From: Mangrovimonas yunxiaonensis
Lineage (GTDB): Bacteria > Bacteroidota > Bacteroidia > Flavobacteriales > Flavobacteriaceae
Length of the DNA stretch: 64,000 nt
Direction of reading: 5' to 3'
NCBI RefSeq assembly: GCF_000733475.1
Contig: NZ_JPFK01000002.1
Coordinates: forward strand, 385,501-449,500
The position numbers and the translations under genes were made by a program. How positions within the stretch are numbered: position 1 is the first letter of the stretch; the number at the start of each line of letters is the position of its first letter. The notes below the pieces were generated by a model that saw nothing but the letters and a program-made list of their open reading frames with translations, ran no database searches and had not been told where the DNA came from. Of this stretch, positions 1 through 8,795 are shown piece after piece.

Positions 1-153
1 GGCGGCGCCCACCATTTAGATGGCGATTATACCATTTTTGGAAAAGTAATAAAAGGCATGGAGGTGGTTGATGAAATTGCCAAACAAAAAACCGACGACA
101 GCGAATGGCCCCTACACAACATTTATATTCAGAAAATAAGGCTTATTGACTAA
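1..153 (+). CDS. Cyclophilin-type peptidyl-prolyl isomerase, C-terminal end (partial)
   Basis: The window opens inside a plus-strand frame whose 50 residues end at a TAA at 151-153. The fragment begins GGAHHLDGDYTIFGKV and continues with GMEVVDEIA, the usual C-terminal strand and helix of cyclophilin-type peptidyl-prolyl cis-trans isomerases (GxxxxLDGxxxVFGxV). The start lies outside the window, so a signal peptide or fused domain cannot be judged. Its stop overlaps the last 4 bases of the convergent UPF0126 gene. The family call is firm; the exact paralogue is unknown. Confidence 0.85.
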   Translation, partial: GGAHHLDGDYTIFGKVIKGMEVVDEIAKQKTDDSEWPLHNIYIQKIRLID

Positions 154-755
154 TCTCTATAAATACTAGGCAGGCTAATTTTAAATTTAACTGCCAAGAG
201 CCTTATAGCGATAACAACGGCTCCAGAAATAACAAAAATAACATTCTCCTTTATGGGGAAATAATGCAACATAAAATACGTTGCACCACCAATTATACAT
301 GCCGTAGCATAAATTTCCTTTCTAAAAATAACGGGAATCTCGTTACTTAAAATATCTCTTGTAACGCCACCAAAACAGGCTGTCATGGTACCTAAAGCCA
401 CACATATAATAGGGTGCAACCCTACAGACAGTCCTTTCTCTACACCCACAACGGTATACAGGCCAATGCCTATTGTATCGAATAAAAACAACGATGTACG
501 CAAATAATTTATATGCCTTCTAAGCAGTATGGCAGAAACCGTAGATCCTATAATAACATAAACATAGGTCATGTTGGTCATCCAGGTAACTGGTGTTTGG
601 CCAATAAGCACATCGCGCAATGTACCACCACCTGCGGCAGTAACGAAGGCAATAATGAGCACCCCAAACGGGTCCATTCTTTTTTCCAACGCGACCAAAA
701 CACCAGATATGGCAAAGGCAATGGTCCCTAATATGTCTAAAAACTGAAAAAACAT
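150..755 (-). CDS. UPF0126 (YicG/TRIC-like) membrane protein
   Basis: This 201-residue protein has two internally repeated halves, each with a glycine-rich Arg-Asp motif (GGGTLRDVL near residue 42 and FGGVTRDIL near 128), and about seven hydrophobic segments. That is the signature of the UPF0126 family, also called the glycine transporter domain, which resembles TRIC cation channels. Its length is normal for the family. The start codon overlaps the stop of the upstream RDD gene by one base (TAATG on the minus strand), so the two are probably translationally coupled. Substrate in this organism is unknown. Confidence 0.85.
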   Translation of the reverse strand: MFFQFLDILGTIAFAISGVLVALEKRMDPFGVLIIAFVTAAGGGTLRDVLIGQTPVTWMTNMTYVYVIIGSTVSAILLRRHINYLRTSLFLFDTIGIGLYTVVGVEKGLSVGLHPIICVALGTMTACFGGVTRDILSNEIPVIFRKEIYATACIIGGATYFMLHYFPIKENVIFVISGAVVIAIRLLAVKFKISLPSIYRD

Positions 756-1471
756 TACATGGTTTGAGTATAGTAATTATAATCTTTTATAACCGTAGAA
801 ACAAAATCTACAGGTTTTTCTTTAGGCTCTACTTGCATGACACGCTTTAGCCTTTTGTACAAAGCTAACACAACATTATGCTCGCCATTACTTATAGCTT
901 TTTTGTACAGCCCTTTAACCGTTTGCATTTCATGGTCGGTAAAAACCGTTACTTGGCTGTAAGTGGGCACATAATTATCTGGCACATCCTGCATTACTGT
1001 ATCGTGAATGGAAATTTTTGCCTTTTCGCTTATTACTGTTGTGCCTGCAGCTATATCGCCTACCCGCTGCCCATTGCCTTTAATTAAAATGGTTAGTACC
1101 GCAATTCCGCCCGAAGAAATAGAAATATCTATAACGCGCAACAACCAGCGCAACAGATAATCTGTGAAACCAGGTTTGGAACCATCTAATTTTACAACTC
1201 GAGTTTTAACCGCATACTTTCCTATGGTCTTCCCGTCCCAAAACGTTTCAAACAAAACAGGGTAAATAAATGCAGGCAGAGACAACAGTAAATAAATGGC
1301 CCAAGAGTCTTCTAGAGTAATATCCATCGCCATTAAAACAACAATTATAATTAAGGTGTAAGCAAAAACAACCACGCCATCTATAAGATAGCCCAAAATG
1401 CGGTCGCCAAGATGGGCTACGTTCTGTTTAATCCCTATATTTTGGGCGGTTTCAATTTGAAATTCTTCCAT
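755..1471 (-). CDS. RDD family membrane protein
   Basis: An RDD-domain integral membrane protein of 238 residues. The N-terminal part has the Arg-Asp pair (LGDRILGYLIDGVVV) that opens RDD domains, followed by hydrophobic segments around residues 30-55, 65-85 and 125-145; the last ~90 residues are soluble. I chose the ATG at 1471 (MEEFQIETAQ) over one 30 bases upstream because relatives begin this way and because the earlier start would leave only 2 bases to the divergent SpoIIM-like gene. RDD genes commonly sit beside the SpoIIM/DUF4129/MoxR/DUF58 cluster, as here. Molecular function is not established; transport roles have been reported for some members. Confidence 0.88.
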   Translation of the reverse strand: MEEFQIETAQNIGIKQNVAHLGDRILGYLIDGVVVFAYTLIIIVVLMAMDITLEDSWAIYLLLSLPAFIYPVLFETFWDGKTIGKYAVKTRVVKLDGSKPGFTDYLLRWLLRVIDISISSGGIAVLTILIKGNGQRVGDIAAGTTVISEKAKISIHDTVMQDVPDNYVPTYSQVTVFTDHEMQTVKGLYKKAISNGEHNVVLALYKRLKRVMQVEPKEKPVDFVSTVIKDYNYYTQTM

Positions 1472-1503
1472 ATTTTCTTTTCTTTGAAAGCAAATTCCCA
1501 TAG

Positions 1504-2490
1504 ATGCGAGAAGCAGCTTTCGTTAGGCAAAATAAAGATAAATGGTTAAAATTTGAAAGGCTTCTTTCAAATAAAACCAGCATGCCTCCTAACGAACTCT
1601 CCAATCTGTATATTGAAGTTACAGACCACCTAAGCTACGCCAAAACATTTTACCCTGATAGTCAAACAGCCAATTACCTAAATCAATTGGCATCGCAAGC
1701 GCACCAAAACATTTACAAGACGAAAAAGACCTCTAAAAATCGGGTTATCGCCTTTTTTAAAACCGAGTTTCCCTACGAGTTTTACAACTACCAACGCGAA
1801 CTTTTAATTGCATTTTTGGTTTTCGCCCTTTTTGCTATTGTTGGCGCTTTTTCGGCGGCCAACGAAGGCGACTTTGTCAGGTCATTTTTAGGAGATGGGT
1901 ATGTAAACATGACACTAAATAACATTAAAAAAGGCGACCCCATGGCCGTGTATAAACAGCAAGGCGAGTTTAACATGTTTCTTGGCATTACGCTTAACAA
2001 CATTAAAGTTGCCCTTATGGCTTTTGCCTACGGCATATTACTTGGCGTAGGCACGCTTTTTATCATGCTTCAAAACGGGGTCATGCTAGGGAGTTTTCAG
2101 TATTTTTTTTACGAGCAAGGACTGCTTTGGGAGTCTGCCAGAACCATCTGGATTCATGGCACCATAGAAATATCGGTGATTATTATTGCTGGTTGTTCTG
2201 GTTTGGTTTTAGGCAACGGCCTTTTGTTTCCCGGCACCTACACTAGGCTAGAGGCTTTTAAACGCGGAGTTAAAAACGGGCTAAAAATCTTAATTAGCAC
2301 CATTCCCTTTTTTATTATTGCCGGCTTTTTAGAAGGCTTTGTAACCAGACATACCGAAATGCCCGATTGGTTAGCCATTTTAATTATTTGTGGCTCGTTG
2401 GCCCTCATTATATTTTATTACATTATTTACCCCAGACAGTTACATAAAAAACAAATGACCCTTAATTATGAAACAGCTTATCGAATTTAA
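1504..2490 (+). CDS. SpoIIM-like (DUF95) membrane protein
   Basis: A 328-residue protein with a soluble N-terminal ~95 residues and about five membrane segments (approximately 98-118, 160-185, 218-240, 258-280, 290-310). The hydrophobic core and the MREAAFV start match the stage II sporulation protein M family as found in non-sporulating Bacteroidota. It is the first gene of a tightly packed operon ending with the DUF58 protein and overlaps the next gene by 23 bases. In this setting it is thought to be part of a MoxR-associated membrane system, but no activity is known. Confidence 0.88.
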   Translation: MREAAFVRQNKDKWLKFERLLSNKTSMPPNELSNLYIEVTDHLSYAKTFYPDSQTANYLNQLASQAHQNIYKTKKTSKNRVIAFFKTEFPYEFYNYQRELLIAFLVFALFAIVGAFSAANEGDFVRSFLGDGYVNMTLNNIKKGDPMAVYKQQGEFNMFLGITLNNIKVALMAFAYGILLGVGTLFIMLQNGVMLGSFQYFFYEQGLLWESARTIWIHGTIEISVIIIAGCSGLVLGNGLLFPGTYTRLEAFKRGVKNGLKILISTIPFFIIAGFLEGFVTRHTEMPDWLAILIICGSLALIIFYYIIYPRQLHKKQMTLNYETAYRI

Positions 2491-3340
2491 AAAACGTCGT
2501 GAACTAGGTGATATTTTAGGTGATAGTTTTGGTTTTATCAGGCAAGAGTTTTCGCCTTTTTTTAAACTTATCCTACACATTTGCGCCCCTTATTTGGTGC
2601 TGTTCTTGGTATCGTTTTCGTTTTACCTATATGCCTCTGGTGGTGTTCTGGATTTTCAATTAGGAGAAACAGAGCTTCCTACCAATCTTGGCTTAATGTT
2701 TTTAGCGCTTGGCCTTTTTGTTGTAACCGGTGCTGTAACCTACATTTATGCAAACACCGCCGTAATTCACTACATTAAATCCTACATCGATAACCGTGGG
2801 CATGTTAACGCTATAGAGGTTAAACAGCATGTAAAAGATACTTTTTGGGGGTTTGCTGGGCTAAGTGTTTTAAAGTGGGTCACGCTTATTATTGCCATGA
2901 TGCTTTGCCTTTTACCCGTGTTTTATTTTATGGTTCCTATGTTTGTGGTGTTTAGCATTTATGTTTTCGAAAACAAAAATGCTTCCGATGCCTATAGCTA
3001 CAGCTACACCTTAATTAAGGAGGACTTTTGGGGAACTTGGGTCACCATTTTTGTGCTTGGTTTAATTATTAGCGTTGCGGGCTATGCCTTTAGCTTGCCT
3101 GCCGGCATCTACAGTTTAATTAAAACCGGAATATTTTCGGGCGAGATAGACCCCGCAACCATGAACGAATCGTTTACAGACCCCATTTACATTGTACTTA
3201 ACCTATTCAGTTACTTGTTTAAGTTTATTCTAAATCTTGTTTTAACCGTAGGCGGCGTATTTGTATATTTCAATTTAAACGAAAAGAAAAACTTTACTGG
3301 AACAATGGAACGCATCGATTCTATTGGAAAAAATGCTTAA
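2468..3340 (+). CDS. Multi-pass membrane protein of the SpoIIM-MoxR cluster
   Basis: A 290-residue integral membrane protein with about six hydrophobic segments (near 38-58, 78-100, 138-165, 195-220, 250-275) and a conserved opening, ELGDILGDSFGFIRQ. Proteins with this opening occur at this position in flavobacterial MoxR clusters and are usually left hypothetical or compared with glycerophosphodiester phosphodiesterase membrane domains. It overlaps the preceding gene by 23 bases and the following gene by 8, so the group is almost certainly co-transcribed. No catalytic motif is visible. Confidence 0.75.
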   Translation: MKQLIEFKKRRELGDILGDSFGFIRQEFSPFFKLILHICAPYLVLFLVSFSFYLYASGGVLDFQLGETELPTNLGLMFLALGLFVVTGAVTYIYANTAVIHYIKSYIDNRGHVNAIEVKQHVKDTFWGFAGLSVLKWVTLIIAMMLCLLPVFYFMVPMFVVFSIYVFENKNASDAYSYSYTLIKEDFWGTWVTIFVLGLIISVAGYAFSLPAGIYSLIKTGIFSGEIDPATMNESFTDPIYIVLNLFSYLFKFILNLVLTVGGVFVYFNLNEKKNFTGTMERIDSIGKNA

Positions 3341-4076
3341 TACTGTGCTTAAAACCCTTGTGCTCTTTTTTGGTTTGTTTTCTGTTTTGGCTTTTGGCCA
3401 AGCAGATTCGCTTACCGTGGTTTACGACCACACCAAAAACCAGCTTTGGGAAATCTCACAAGACGACCTTAACACCTATAAGGAAAACCCCGCGTTTAAT
3501 TACGAAGAAAGCACCGCAGGACCCAACATTTTTAACAAGATTATCAATTGGGCCAAAAACATCCTGCTTAAAATCTTGGAGTTTATTTTTGGGGTTGAAA
3601 AAGCGACAGGCATACTACAACTCATTCTAAAGGCCCTGCCCTACCTCCTCCTTGGCATTTTATTATACACCCTTATAAAACTGTTTATTAACTACAGCCA
3701 AAAACAACCTGTTGGTGCCCTTAAAAAAACCGGAAGTGTGACACTCTCTAACGAAGAGCACATTATAAAAAATGAAGATATTGAAGCTTTAATCTCAAAA
3801 GCCATACACCAAAACAATTACCGCTTGGCCATAAGGTATTACTATTTGCTTACATTAAAGTATTTAACCGAAAAAGAGCTTATACACTGGCAACAGCAAA
3901 AAACAAATACCGATTACCTTGCGGAACTAGAACCTACCTCCTTAAAGCCTGGTTTTGCCGAAGCCACACATATATACGACTATGTTTGGTATGGTGAGTT
4001 TAATGTAGAGGAAGCCAAATTTAATACGCTAAAAACCATTTTTGAACAATTAAATAATACCATAAAATCACTTTGA
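3333..4076 (+). CDS. DUF4129 domain-containing protein
   Basis: The protein (247 residues from the ATG at 3333) begins with a signal-like hydrophobic stretch (LKTLVLFFGLFSVLAFG), has a second membrane segment around 92-112, and a C-terminal soluble region (about 140-245) with the AIRYYYLLTLKYL core of DUF4129, a domain often fused to or encoded beside transglutaminase-like proteins. A TTG at 3324 would add three residues; I prefer the ATG because it gives a cleaner signal sequence. It lies between the membrane subunit and the DUF4350 gene in the MoxR operon. Role unknown. Confidence 0.8.
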   Translation: MLNTVLKTLVLFFGLFSVLAFGQADSLTVVYDHTKNQLWEISQDDLNTYKENPAFNYEESTAGPNIFNKIINWAKNILLKILEFIFGVEKATGILQLILKALPYLLLGILLYTLIKLFINYSQKQPVGALKKTGSVTLSNEEHIIKNEDIEALISKAIHQNNYRLAIRYYYLLTLKYLTEKELIHWQQQKTNTDYLAELEPTSLKPGFAEATHIYDYVWYGEFNVEEAKFNTLKTIFEQLNNTIKSL

Positions 4077-5296
4077 CAAAACGCATAAAGACATATTTGA
4101 TTTTAACGGTTATAATCTTGCTTTCCATTATAGCGTACGAGTACGTTAAACCCAAAGAAATTAACTGGTACCCGTCTTATGCCAAGCATCATAAAATGCC
4201 TTTTGGCACGTATGTTTTTAACGAGCAAATACAAAAGTTTGCTCCAGATGTTAAAAACACCTTTACCCCACCATACAAATACCTCGAGCAAAACCCAGAC
4301 ATGACAGGCACCTATGTGTTTATAAACGATGCTTTGGAATTTGACAGCACAGAAACCGAAAAGCTTTTAGAGTGGGCTAGTAAAGGTAATACCTTGTTTA
4401 TCGCTGCCGAAAATTTTTCCAGAACCCTTTTAGACACTCTCAACTTAGAAACTGCTGTTGTAAGCAACATTAACAACCTTAAAAATGTTTATTCGCTTCA
4501 AATAAAAAACAAGCACCTCTCCCAGAATCTTGTTCATTTTAACAAAGCCAGCCACATGACTGCCTTTAAAACAATCGACACCCTAAATACTTCGGTTATT
4601 GGGGTTGTAGACAACAAAACCAATACTGTTTCAACATTAAAAGAAGCCCATATAAACATTATAAAATATCCCTTCGGAAAAGGACAAATTATACTAAGTG
4701 CCTTCCCGCAGGCCTTTACAAACTATTTTATTTTAAAAGAGCAAAATAGCCGCTATACCGCTAGTTTAATATCATATTTAAATAAGAACAAGACCATTTT
4801 TCTGGACAACCACTACAAAACGGGCAAAACATTTTATACCTCCCCATTGTATGTTTTTTTAAACAACAAACCGCTTAAATGGGCGTATTATACCATGCTT
4901 ATAGGAGTATTGATTTATGTGCTTTTCGAAGGCAAACGAAAACAACGTGCCATACCCGTAATACCACCGCTTAAAAACCAAACCATAGCTTTTACGCAAA
5001 CGGTAGCTAATATGTACCTAAACAAAGGTGATCATAAACTTCTTGCCAATCAGAAAATCAAGCATTTTATGGATTACATTAGGCTACAATTTAATTTGCC
5101 TACCACCACCATCGATCACACATTCCTTAAGCATTTAGCCAGCAGGAGCAACAACACCCTTGAAGATACCTTAGCCCTTTTTAAAGCTATAGAGACCTTA
5201 CAAGACAAACAACATATTACACAAACAGAATTGGAAACTATTAGTAAAAGAATAGACTCCTTCAAACATAAAAACACATGGAAAACGACAACCTAG
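4073..5296 (+). CDS. DUF4350 domain-containing protein
   Basis: A 407-residue protein with an N-terminal membrane anchor (about 6-22), a periplasmic region (40-230) with the KHHKMPFGTYVF and EWASKGNTLFIAAEN motifs of DUF4350, a second membrane segment near 268-286, and a cytoplasmic tail. The start is a TTG at 4073 overlapping the previous stop (TTGA); no suitable ATG exists nearby, and the coupled arrangement supports it. DUF4350 genes accompany MoxR/DUF58 genes in many genomes. The domain resembles a class I glutamine amidotransferase-like fold but no catalytic residue is evident here. Confidence 0.82.
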   Translation: MTKRIKTYLILTVIILLSIIAYEYVKPKEINWYPSYAKHHKMPFGTYVFNEQIQKFAPDVKNTFTPPYKYLEQNPDMTGTYVFINDALEFDSTETEKLLEWASKGNTLFIAAENFSRTLLDTLNLETAVVSNINNLKNVYSLQIKNKHLSQNLVHFNKASHMTAFKTIDTLNTSVIGVVDNKTNTVSTLKEAHINIIKYPFGKGQIILSAFPQAFTNYFILKEQNSRYTASLISYLNKNKTIFLDNHYKTGKTFYTSPLYVFLNNKPLKWAYYTMLIGVLIYVLFEGKRKQRAIPVIPPLKNQTIAFTQTVANMYLNKGDHKLLANQKIKHFMDYIRLQFNLPTTTIDHTFLKHLASRSNNTLEDTLALFKAIETLQDKQHITQTELETISKRIDSFKHKNTWKTTT

Positions 5297-6261
5297 CATT
5301 CAACGACAGAATATCCCTAACCGAGTTAAAACAAGCTGTTGATGATATTAAGGCCGAATTGGGCAACGTTATTATTGGTCAAGAAACGTTTATCGAGCTA
5401 CTTATCGTTGCCTTGTTGGCCGATGGCCATGTTTTAATTGAAGGCGTGCCGGGAATTGCCAAAACCGTTACGGCAAAACTGTTTGCAAAATCGTTAAAAA
5501 CCAATTTTAGCCGCATACAGTTTACCCCCGATTTAATGCCTAGCGACGTATTGGGAACATCTATTTTTAACACAAAAATCTCCGATTTCGAGTTTAAACG
5601 AGGCCCTATTTTTTCCAACATTGTTTTAATTGATGAAATTAACCGTGCGCCAGCCAAAACTCAAGCCGCCCTGTTCGAAACCATGGAAGAGCGCCAAGCA
5701 ACAATAGATGGCACTACCTACAGCCTGGCGCCTCCCTTTATGGTTTTGGCCACCCAAAACCCCATAGAGCAAGAAGGCACCTATGCCTTGCCCGAAGCGC
5801 AATTAGACCGGTTTATCTTTAAAATAAAGGTCGATTACCCCTCGCTAGAAGAAGAAATAAAAATAATTGAAACCCACCACAACCGCAAAGGCCAGAAACC
5901 GCAAACCTTAGTTTCGGGTATTTTAGACACCGAGAAACTTACCGAGTACAAAACAAAAATTCAGCACATTGTTGTAGAAAAGAAAATCATCAATTATATC
6001 GCAGAAATTGTTCAAAAAACAAGAAACCACCCACACCTGTATTTAGGAGGTTCGCCAAGGGCATCGCTAGCCATACTAAACACCGCCAAAGCCTTTGCTG
6101 CTATAAACGGCCGGGATTTTGTTATGCCAGAAGATGTAAAAAAAGCCCTTAAACCCATATTAAACCATAGAATTATCCTTACACCAGAACGCGAAATGGA
6201 AGGCGTAACCACAGAGCACGTTATCGATATGATTATACAATCTGTAGAAATCCCGAGATAA
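5278..6261 (+). CDS. MoxR family AAA+ ATPase
   Basis: A 327-residue AAA+ ATPase of the MoxR group. Walker A is GVPGIAKT at residues 56-63, with the alanine in place of the second glycine that is usual in MoxR; Walker B is VLIDEINRA at 116-124; sensor 1 lies in LATQNPIEQEGTY, and the arginine-rich GGSPRASLAILN follows near 260. MoxR proteins act as chaperone-like ATPases that work with VWA or DUF58 partners, and the partner gene follows 9 bases downstream. It overlaps the DUF4350 gene by 19 bases. Confidence 0.95.
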   Translation: MENDNLAFNDRISLTELKQAVDDIKAELGNVIIGQETFIELLIVALLADGHVLIEGVPGIAKTVTAKLFAKSLKTNFSRIQFTPDLMPSDVLGTSIFNTKISDFEFKRGPIFSNIVLIDEINRAPAKTQAALFETMEERQATIDGTTYSLAPPFMVLATQNPIEQEGTYALPEAQLDRFIFKIKVDYPSLEEEIKIIETHHNRKGQKPQTLVSGILDTEKLTEYKTKIQHIVVEKKIINYIAEIVQKTRNHPHLYLGGSPRASLAILNTAKAFAAINGRDFVMPEDVKKALKPILNHRIILTPEREMEGVTTEHVIDMIIQSVEIPR

Positions 6262-6270
6262 AAGTAGGAT

Positions 6271-7605
6271 ATGGCCTTTTTAAAATCGCTTTACATACAC
6301 GCTAATTTTTACTACTACCTGGCCCTTGTTGCCCTATGTTTTTTATTGGCCTTTTGGGCACCTATTTTCTATGCCGTAGCCTGGATTGGCGTTGTTGTTG
6401 TAAGTGCGCTATTGCTATCCGATTTACTTGCCATTTACAACCCCAAAAAAAACATAGTTGCTGGCAGACTGCTTCCAGAGCGCTTTTCTAATAGCGATAA
6501 AAACCCCGTATCTATAACCATAAAAAACAATTATGGACTAAAGGTCTATCTTGAGGTTATTGACGAGCTTCCTATGCAACTTCAAAAACGCGATTTTTTG
6601 CATAACGTTACTTTACCTGCCTTTGGCCAATATAATTTCGATTATTTTGTAAGGCCCGTAGAGCGTGGCGAGTACACTTTTGGTAACCTGAACATTTATG
6701 TTTTCAGTCCGTTAAAAATTGTAAAACGCAAATACCAATTCCAGAATGCACAAATGGTAAAGGTTTACCCTTCTTTTATTCAAATGCAGAAATACGACTT
6801 TCTTGCCATAAGCCATAATTTAACTGCTCTAGGCATGAAAAAAATTAGGCGTATTGGCCACACCCAAGAATTTGAACAAATTAAGGAGTATGTTCCGGGA
6901 GACGATTTTAGAACCATAAACTGGAAAGCGACCGCCAAAAAAAGCCATTTGATGGTTAACCAGTATCAAGATGAAAAATCGCAACCCATTTACTCGGTTA
7001 TCGATACGGGACGTGTTATGAAAATGCCCTTTGAAGGCCTAAAACTATTGGATTATGCCATAAACAGTACGTTGGCATTTAGTAATGTTGCGCTAAAAAA
7101 GCACGATAAGGTTGGCATGGTGTCCTTTTCTAAAACCATAGAATCTTTTATTCCGCCAGTAAACAAACTCACCCATCTTAACCAAATTATAGAAACCCTT
7201 TACAACATAAATACCCAGTTTCACGATAGCGATTTTGGCAACCTTTACGCGCATTTAAAACGAAAAGCCCCCCATAGAGGTTTAATGATGTTATACACCA
7301 ACTTCGAACACATTAGCGCTTTAAAGCGCCAACTGCCTTATTTGTTAGCCATATCGAAACAGCATTTACTGGTCGTTGTCATGTTTGAAAACACAGAGCT
7401 CTCCAAGCTTGTCCTTCAAGATGCAGAGGCTATTGAAACCATTTATCAGAAAACCATAGCCGAAAAGTTTCAATACGAAAAAAGACTTATGGCCAAAGAG
7501 CTTAACAAGCACGGCATTCAAACCATTTTAACCCCGCCAGAAAAGCTCACCATAAACACCATCAATAAATATTTAGAAATTAAAGCTAGAGGCCTATTAC
7601 AATAG
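6271..7605 (+). CDS. DUF58 (VWA-like) protein, MoxR partner
   Basis: A 444-residue protein with two membrane segments near the N-terminus (about 12-30 and 36-52), a beta-rich middle, and the DUF58 signature YVPGDDFRTINWKATAKK near 207-224, followed by a VWA-like half (VIDTGRVM onward). DUF58 proteins are the usual partners of MoxR ATPases and this is the terminal gene of the operon. The strict MIDAS sequence DxSxS is not intact at VIDTG, so metal binding is uncertain. A weak hairpin with a T-run follows at 7614-7655. Confidence 0.92.
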   Translation: MAFLKSLYIHANFYYYLALVALCFLLAFWAPIFYAVAWIGVVVVSALLLSDLLAIYNPKKNIVAGRLLPERFSNSDKNPVSITIKNNYGLKVYLEVIDELPMQLQKRDFLHNVTLPAFGQYNFDYFVRPVERGEYTFGNLNIYVFSPLKIVKRKYQFQNAQMVKVYPSFIQMQKYDFLAISHNLTALGMKKIRRIGHTQEFEQIKEYVPGDDFRTINWKATAKKSHLMVNQYQDEKSQPIYSVIDTGRVMKMPFEGLKLLDYAINSTLAFSNVALKKHDKVGMVSFSKTIESFIPPVNKLTHLNQIIETLYNINTQFHDSDFGNLYAHLKRKAPHRGLMMLYTNFEHISALKRQLPYLLAISKQHLLVVVMFENTELSKLVLQDAEAIETIYQKTIAEKFQYEKRLMAKELNKHGIQTILTPPEKLTINTINKYLEIKARGLLQ

Positions 7606-7613
7606 GGCATAAC

Positions 7614-7655
7614 AACTTATCGGGGTAAAACAACAATTCGGTAAGTTATCTTTTT
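7614..7655 (+). terminator. Possible weak terminator after the MoxR-DUF58 operon
   Basis: Arms AACTTATCG (7614-7622) and CGGTAAGTT (7639-7647) can pair with one G-U, leaving a 16-nt loop, and a run of five T follows at 7651-7655. The stem is short and the loop long, so this is tentative. Confidence 0.35.
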
Positions 7656-7712
7656 ACCGGTCTTAAATTCTTAGGACTTTTACAGTGTTATTAATTGAAA
7701 AACACCTGTATT

Positions 7713-8144
7713 ATGAAAACATTAGCCATTGTTTTAACCACCTTACTCACTTCATTTTTTTGTACATCCCAAACCCTTCCCTACACCACTAAAACTTACA
7801 CCGTTACCATAAAGATTGCCAACGTGCTAAATGCTAAAGGGCATATTTTAATTGGTTTGCACAACCAAAATACATTTATGAAAACCAAAGGAATTCAAAA
7901 TGTAAAATTAAAAGCAGAAGGAGATACCGTTTTGGCTACTTTACCCAACCTTAAGCCCGGCAGTTATGCCATTATGGTTTTACATGACCAGAACGACAAC
8001 AACCGCATGGATTTTGATACTTCGGGCATGCCTTTAGAACCTTATGGTATGAGCAACAATCCCATGCTATTTGGGCCACCAACATTTCATGATGCGCAAT
8101 TTGAAATCACCAATAAAAACCTAGAGGTAACCATTAGGTTTTAA
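7713..8144 (+). CDS. DUF2141 domain-containing secreted protein
   Basis: A small secreted protein (143 residues from the ATG at 7713) with a signal peptide (MKTLAIVLTTLLTSFFCTSQT) and one DUF2141 domain: motifs such as HILIGLHN, LPNLKPGSYAIMVLHDQN and NRMDFDTSGMPLEPYG are characteristic. A TTG 18 bases upstream is in frame but would spoil the signal sequence. DUF2141 proteins are common, uncharacterised periplasmic or outer-membrane proteins in Bacteroidota. It stands alone, separated from the convergent dps gene by a bidirectional terminator. Confidence 0.88.
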   Translation: MKTLAIVLTTLLTSFFCTSQTLPYTTKTYTVTIKIANVLNAKGHILIGLHNQNTFMKTKGIQNVKLKAEGDTVLATLPNLKPGSYAIMVLHDQNDNNRMDFDTSGMPLEPYGMSNNPMLFGPPTFHDAQFEITNKNLEVTIRF

Positions 8145-8150
8145 ACTACA

Positions 8151-8182
8151 AAAGCCCGGCGCCTATTAAGGTGCCAGACTTT
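8151..8182. terminator. Bidirectional terminator between DUF2141 gene and dps
   Basis: The 13-base arms AAAGCCCGGCGCC (8151-8163) and GGTGCCAGACTTT (8170-8182) pair with a six-base loop, allowing G-U pairs. It sits between two convergent genes. Confidence 0.7.
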
Positions 8183-8210
8183 CTCTATCAATCAAAAATC
8201 AATCAAATGA

Positions 8211-8690
8211 TTATACGGTTTCGCCCAACCAAGCTTTCATCATCCAAACGGTTTTTTCCTGCTCGGTAATAAAGTCGCTCATCATGGCGTTGGTACCCTC
8301 ATCATCAACTTCACCAGACTTGTTTAAAATTGCCCGCTCAATTTTTAAAAGTTCAGACAACGAATCAACAATCAGCCTTACGGCTTTTTCGTCTTGCGAA
8401 ATGTTTTTTCCTACAGGAACGCGCCCTGCCTTAGTGTAATCTTCAAATGTATGAAGCGGCGTTCCGCCTAAGGTTAAAATACGCTCGGCAACCTCATCTA
8501 CCTTTATATTGGCATCGGTATATAGCTCTTCAAACTTGGCATGAAGGTCAAAAAAAGCTTTGCCTTTAATGTTCCAATGAATGCCTCTTAAGTTTTGATA
8601 ATATAGCTGAAAATTCGCCAACAAGGTGTTTAAATCGTTTGCTAAAGCCTTGGTTTCGTTTTTATTTAATCCTATGGTATTTAATGTCAT
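8211..8690 (-). CDS. dps: Dps family ferritin-like DNA-protection protein
   Basis: A 159-residue Dps/mini-ferritin. Its ferroxidase residues H38, H50, D65 and E69 have exactly the spacing of the Listeria Dps site (H31, H43, D58, E62), so it should oxidise and store iron with hydrogen peroxide and limit Fenton chemistry. The length is typical, with a short N-terminus lacking the lysine-rich tail that some Dps proteins use to bind DNA. It is divergent from an OxyR gene 105 bases away, which suggests peroxide-controlled expression. A TAAATTTG promoter element on the minus strand lies 26 bases upstream of the start. Confidence 0.95.
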   Translation of the reverse strand: MTLNTIGLNKNETKALANDLNTLLANFQLYYQNLRGIHWNIKGKAFFDLHAKFEELYTDANIKVDEVAERILTLGGTPLHTFEDYTKAGRVPVGKNISQDEKAVRLIVDSLSELLKIERAILNKSGEVDDEGTNAMMSDFITEQEKTVWMMKAWLGETV

Positions 8691-8715
8691 AATATTGGGT
8701 TTTATTTATTTACTA

Positions 8716-8723
8716 CAAATTTA
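8716..8723 (-). promoter_or_regulatory. Predicted -7 element of the dps promoter
   Basis: On the minus strand this reads TAAATTTG, matching the Bacteroidota -7 consensus TAnnTTTG. It would place the transcript start about 20 nt before the dps ATG. No clear TTG -33 box is seen at the expected distance, which would fit an activator-dependent (OxyR) promoter. Confidence 0.5.
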
Positions 8724-8795
8724 ACCTATTAATCACAGAATTTTAATAAATAGAATTGATAGTTTTTATATTTTTATAGGCTAAATTGATATTAT

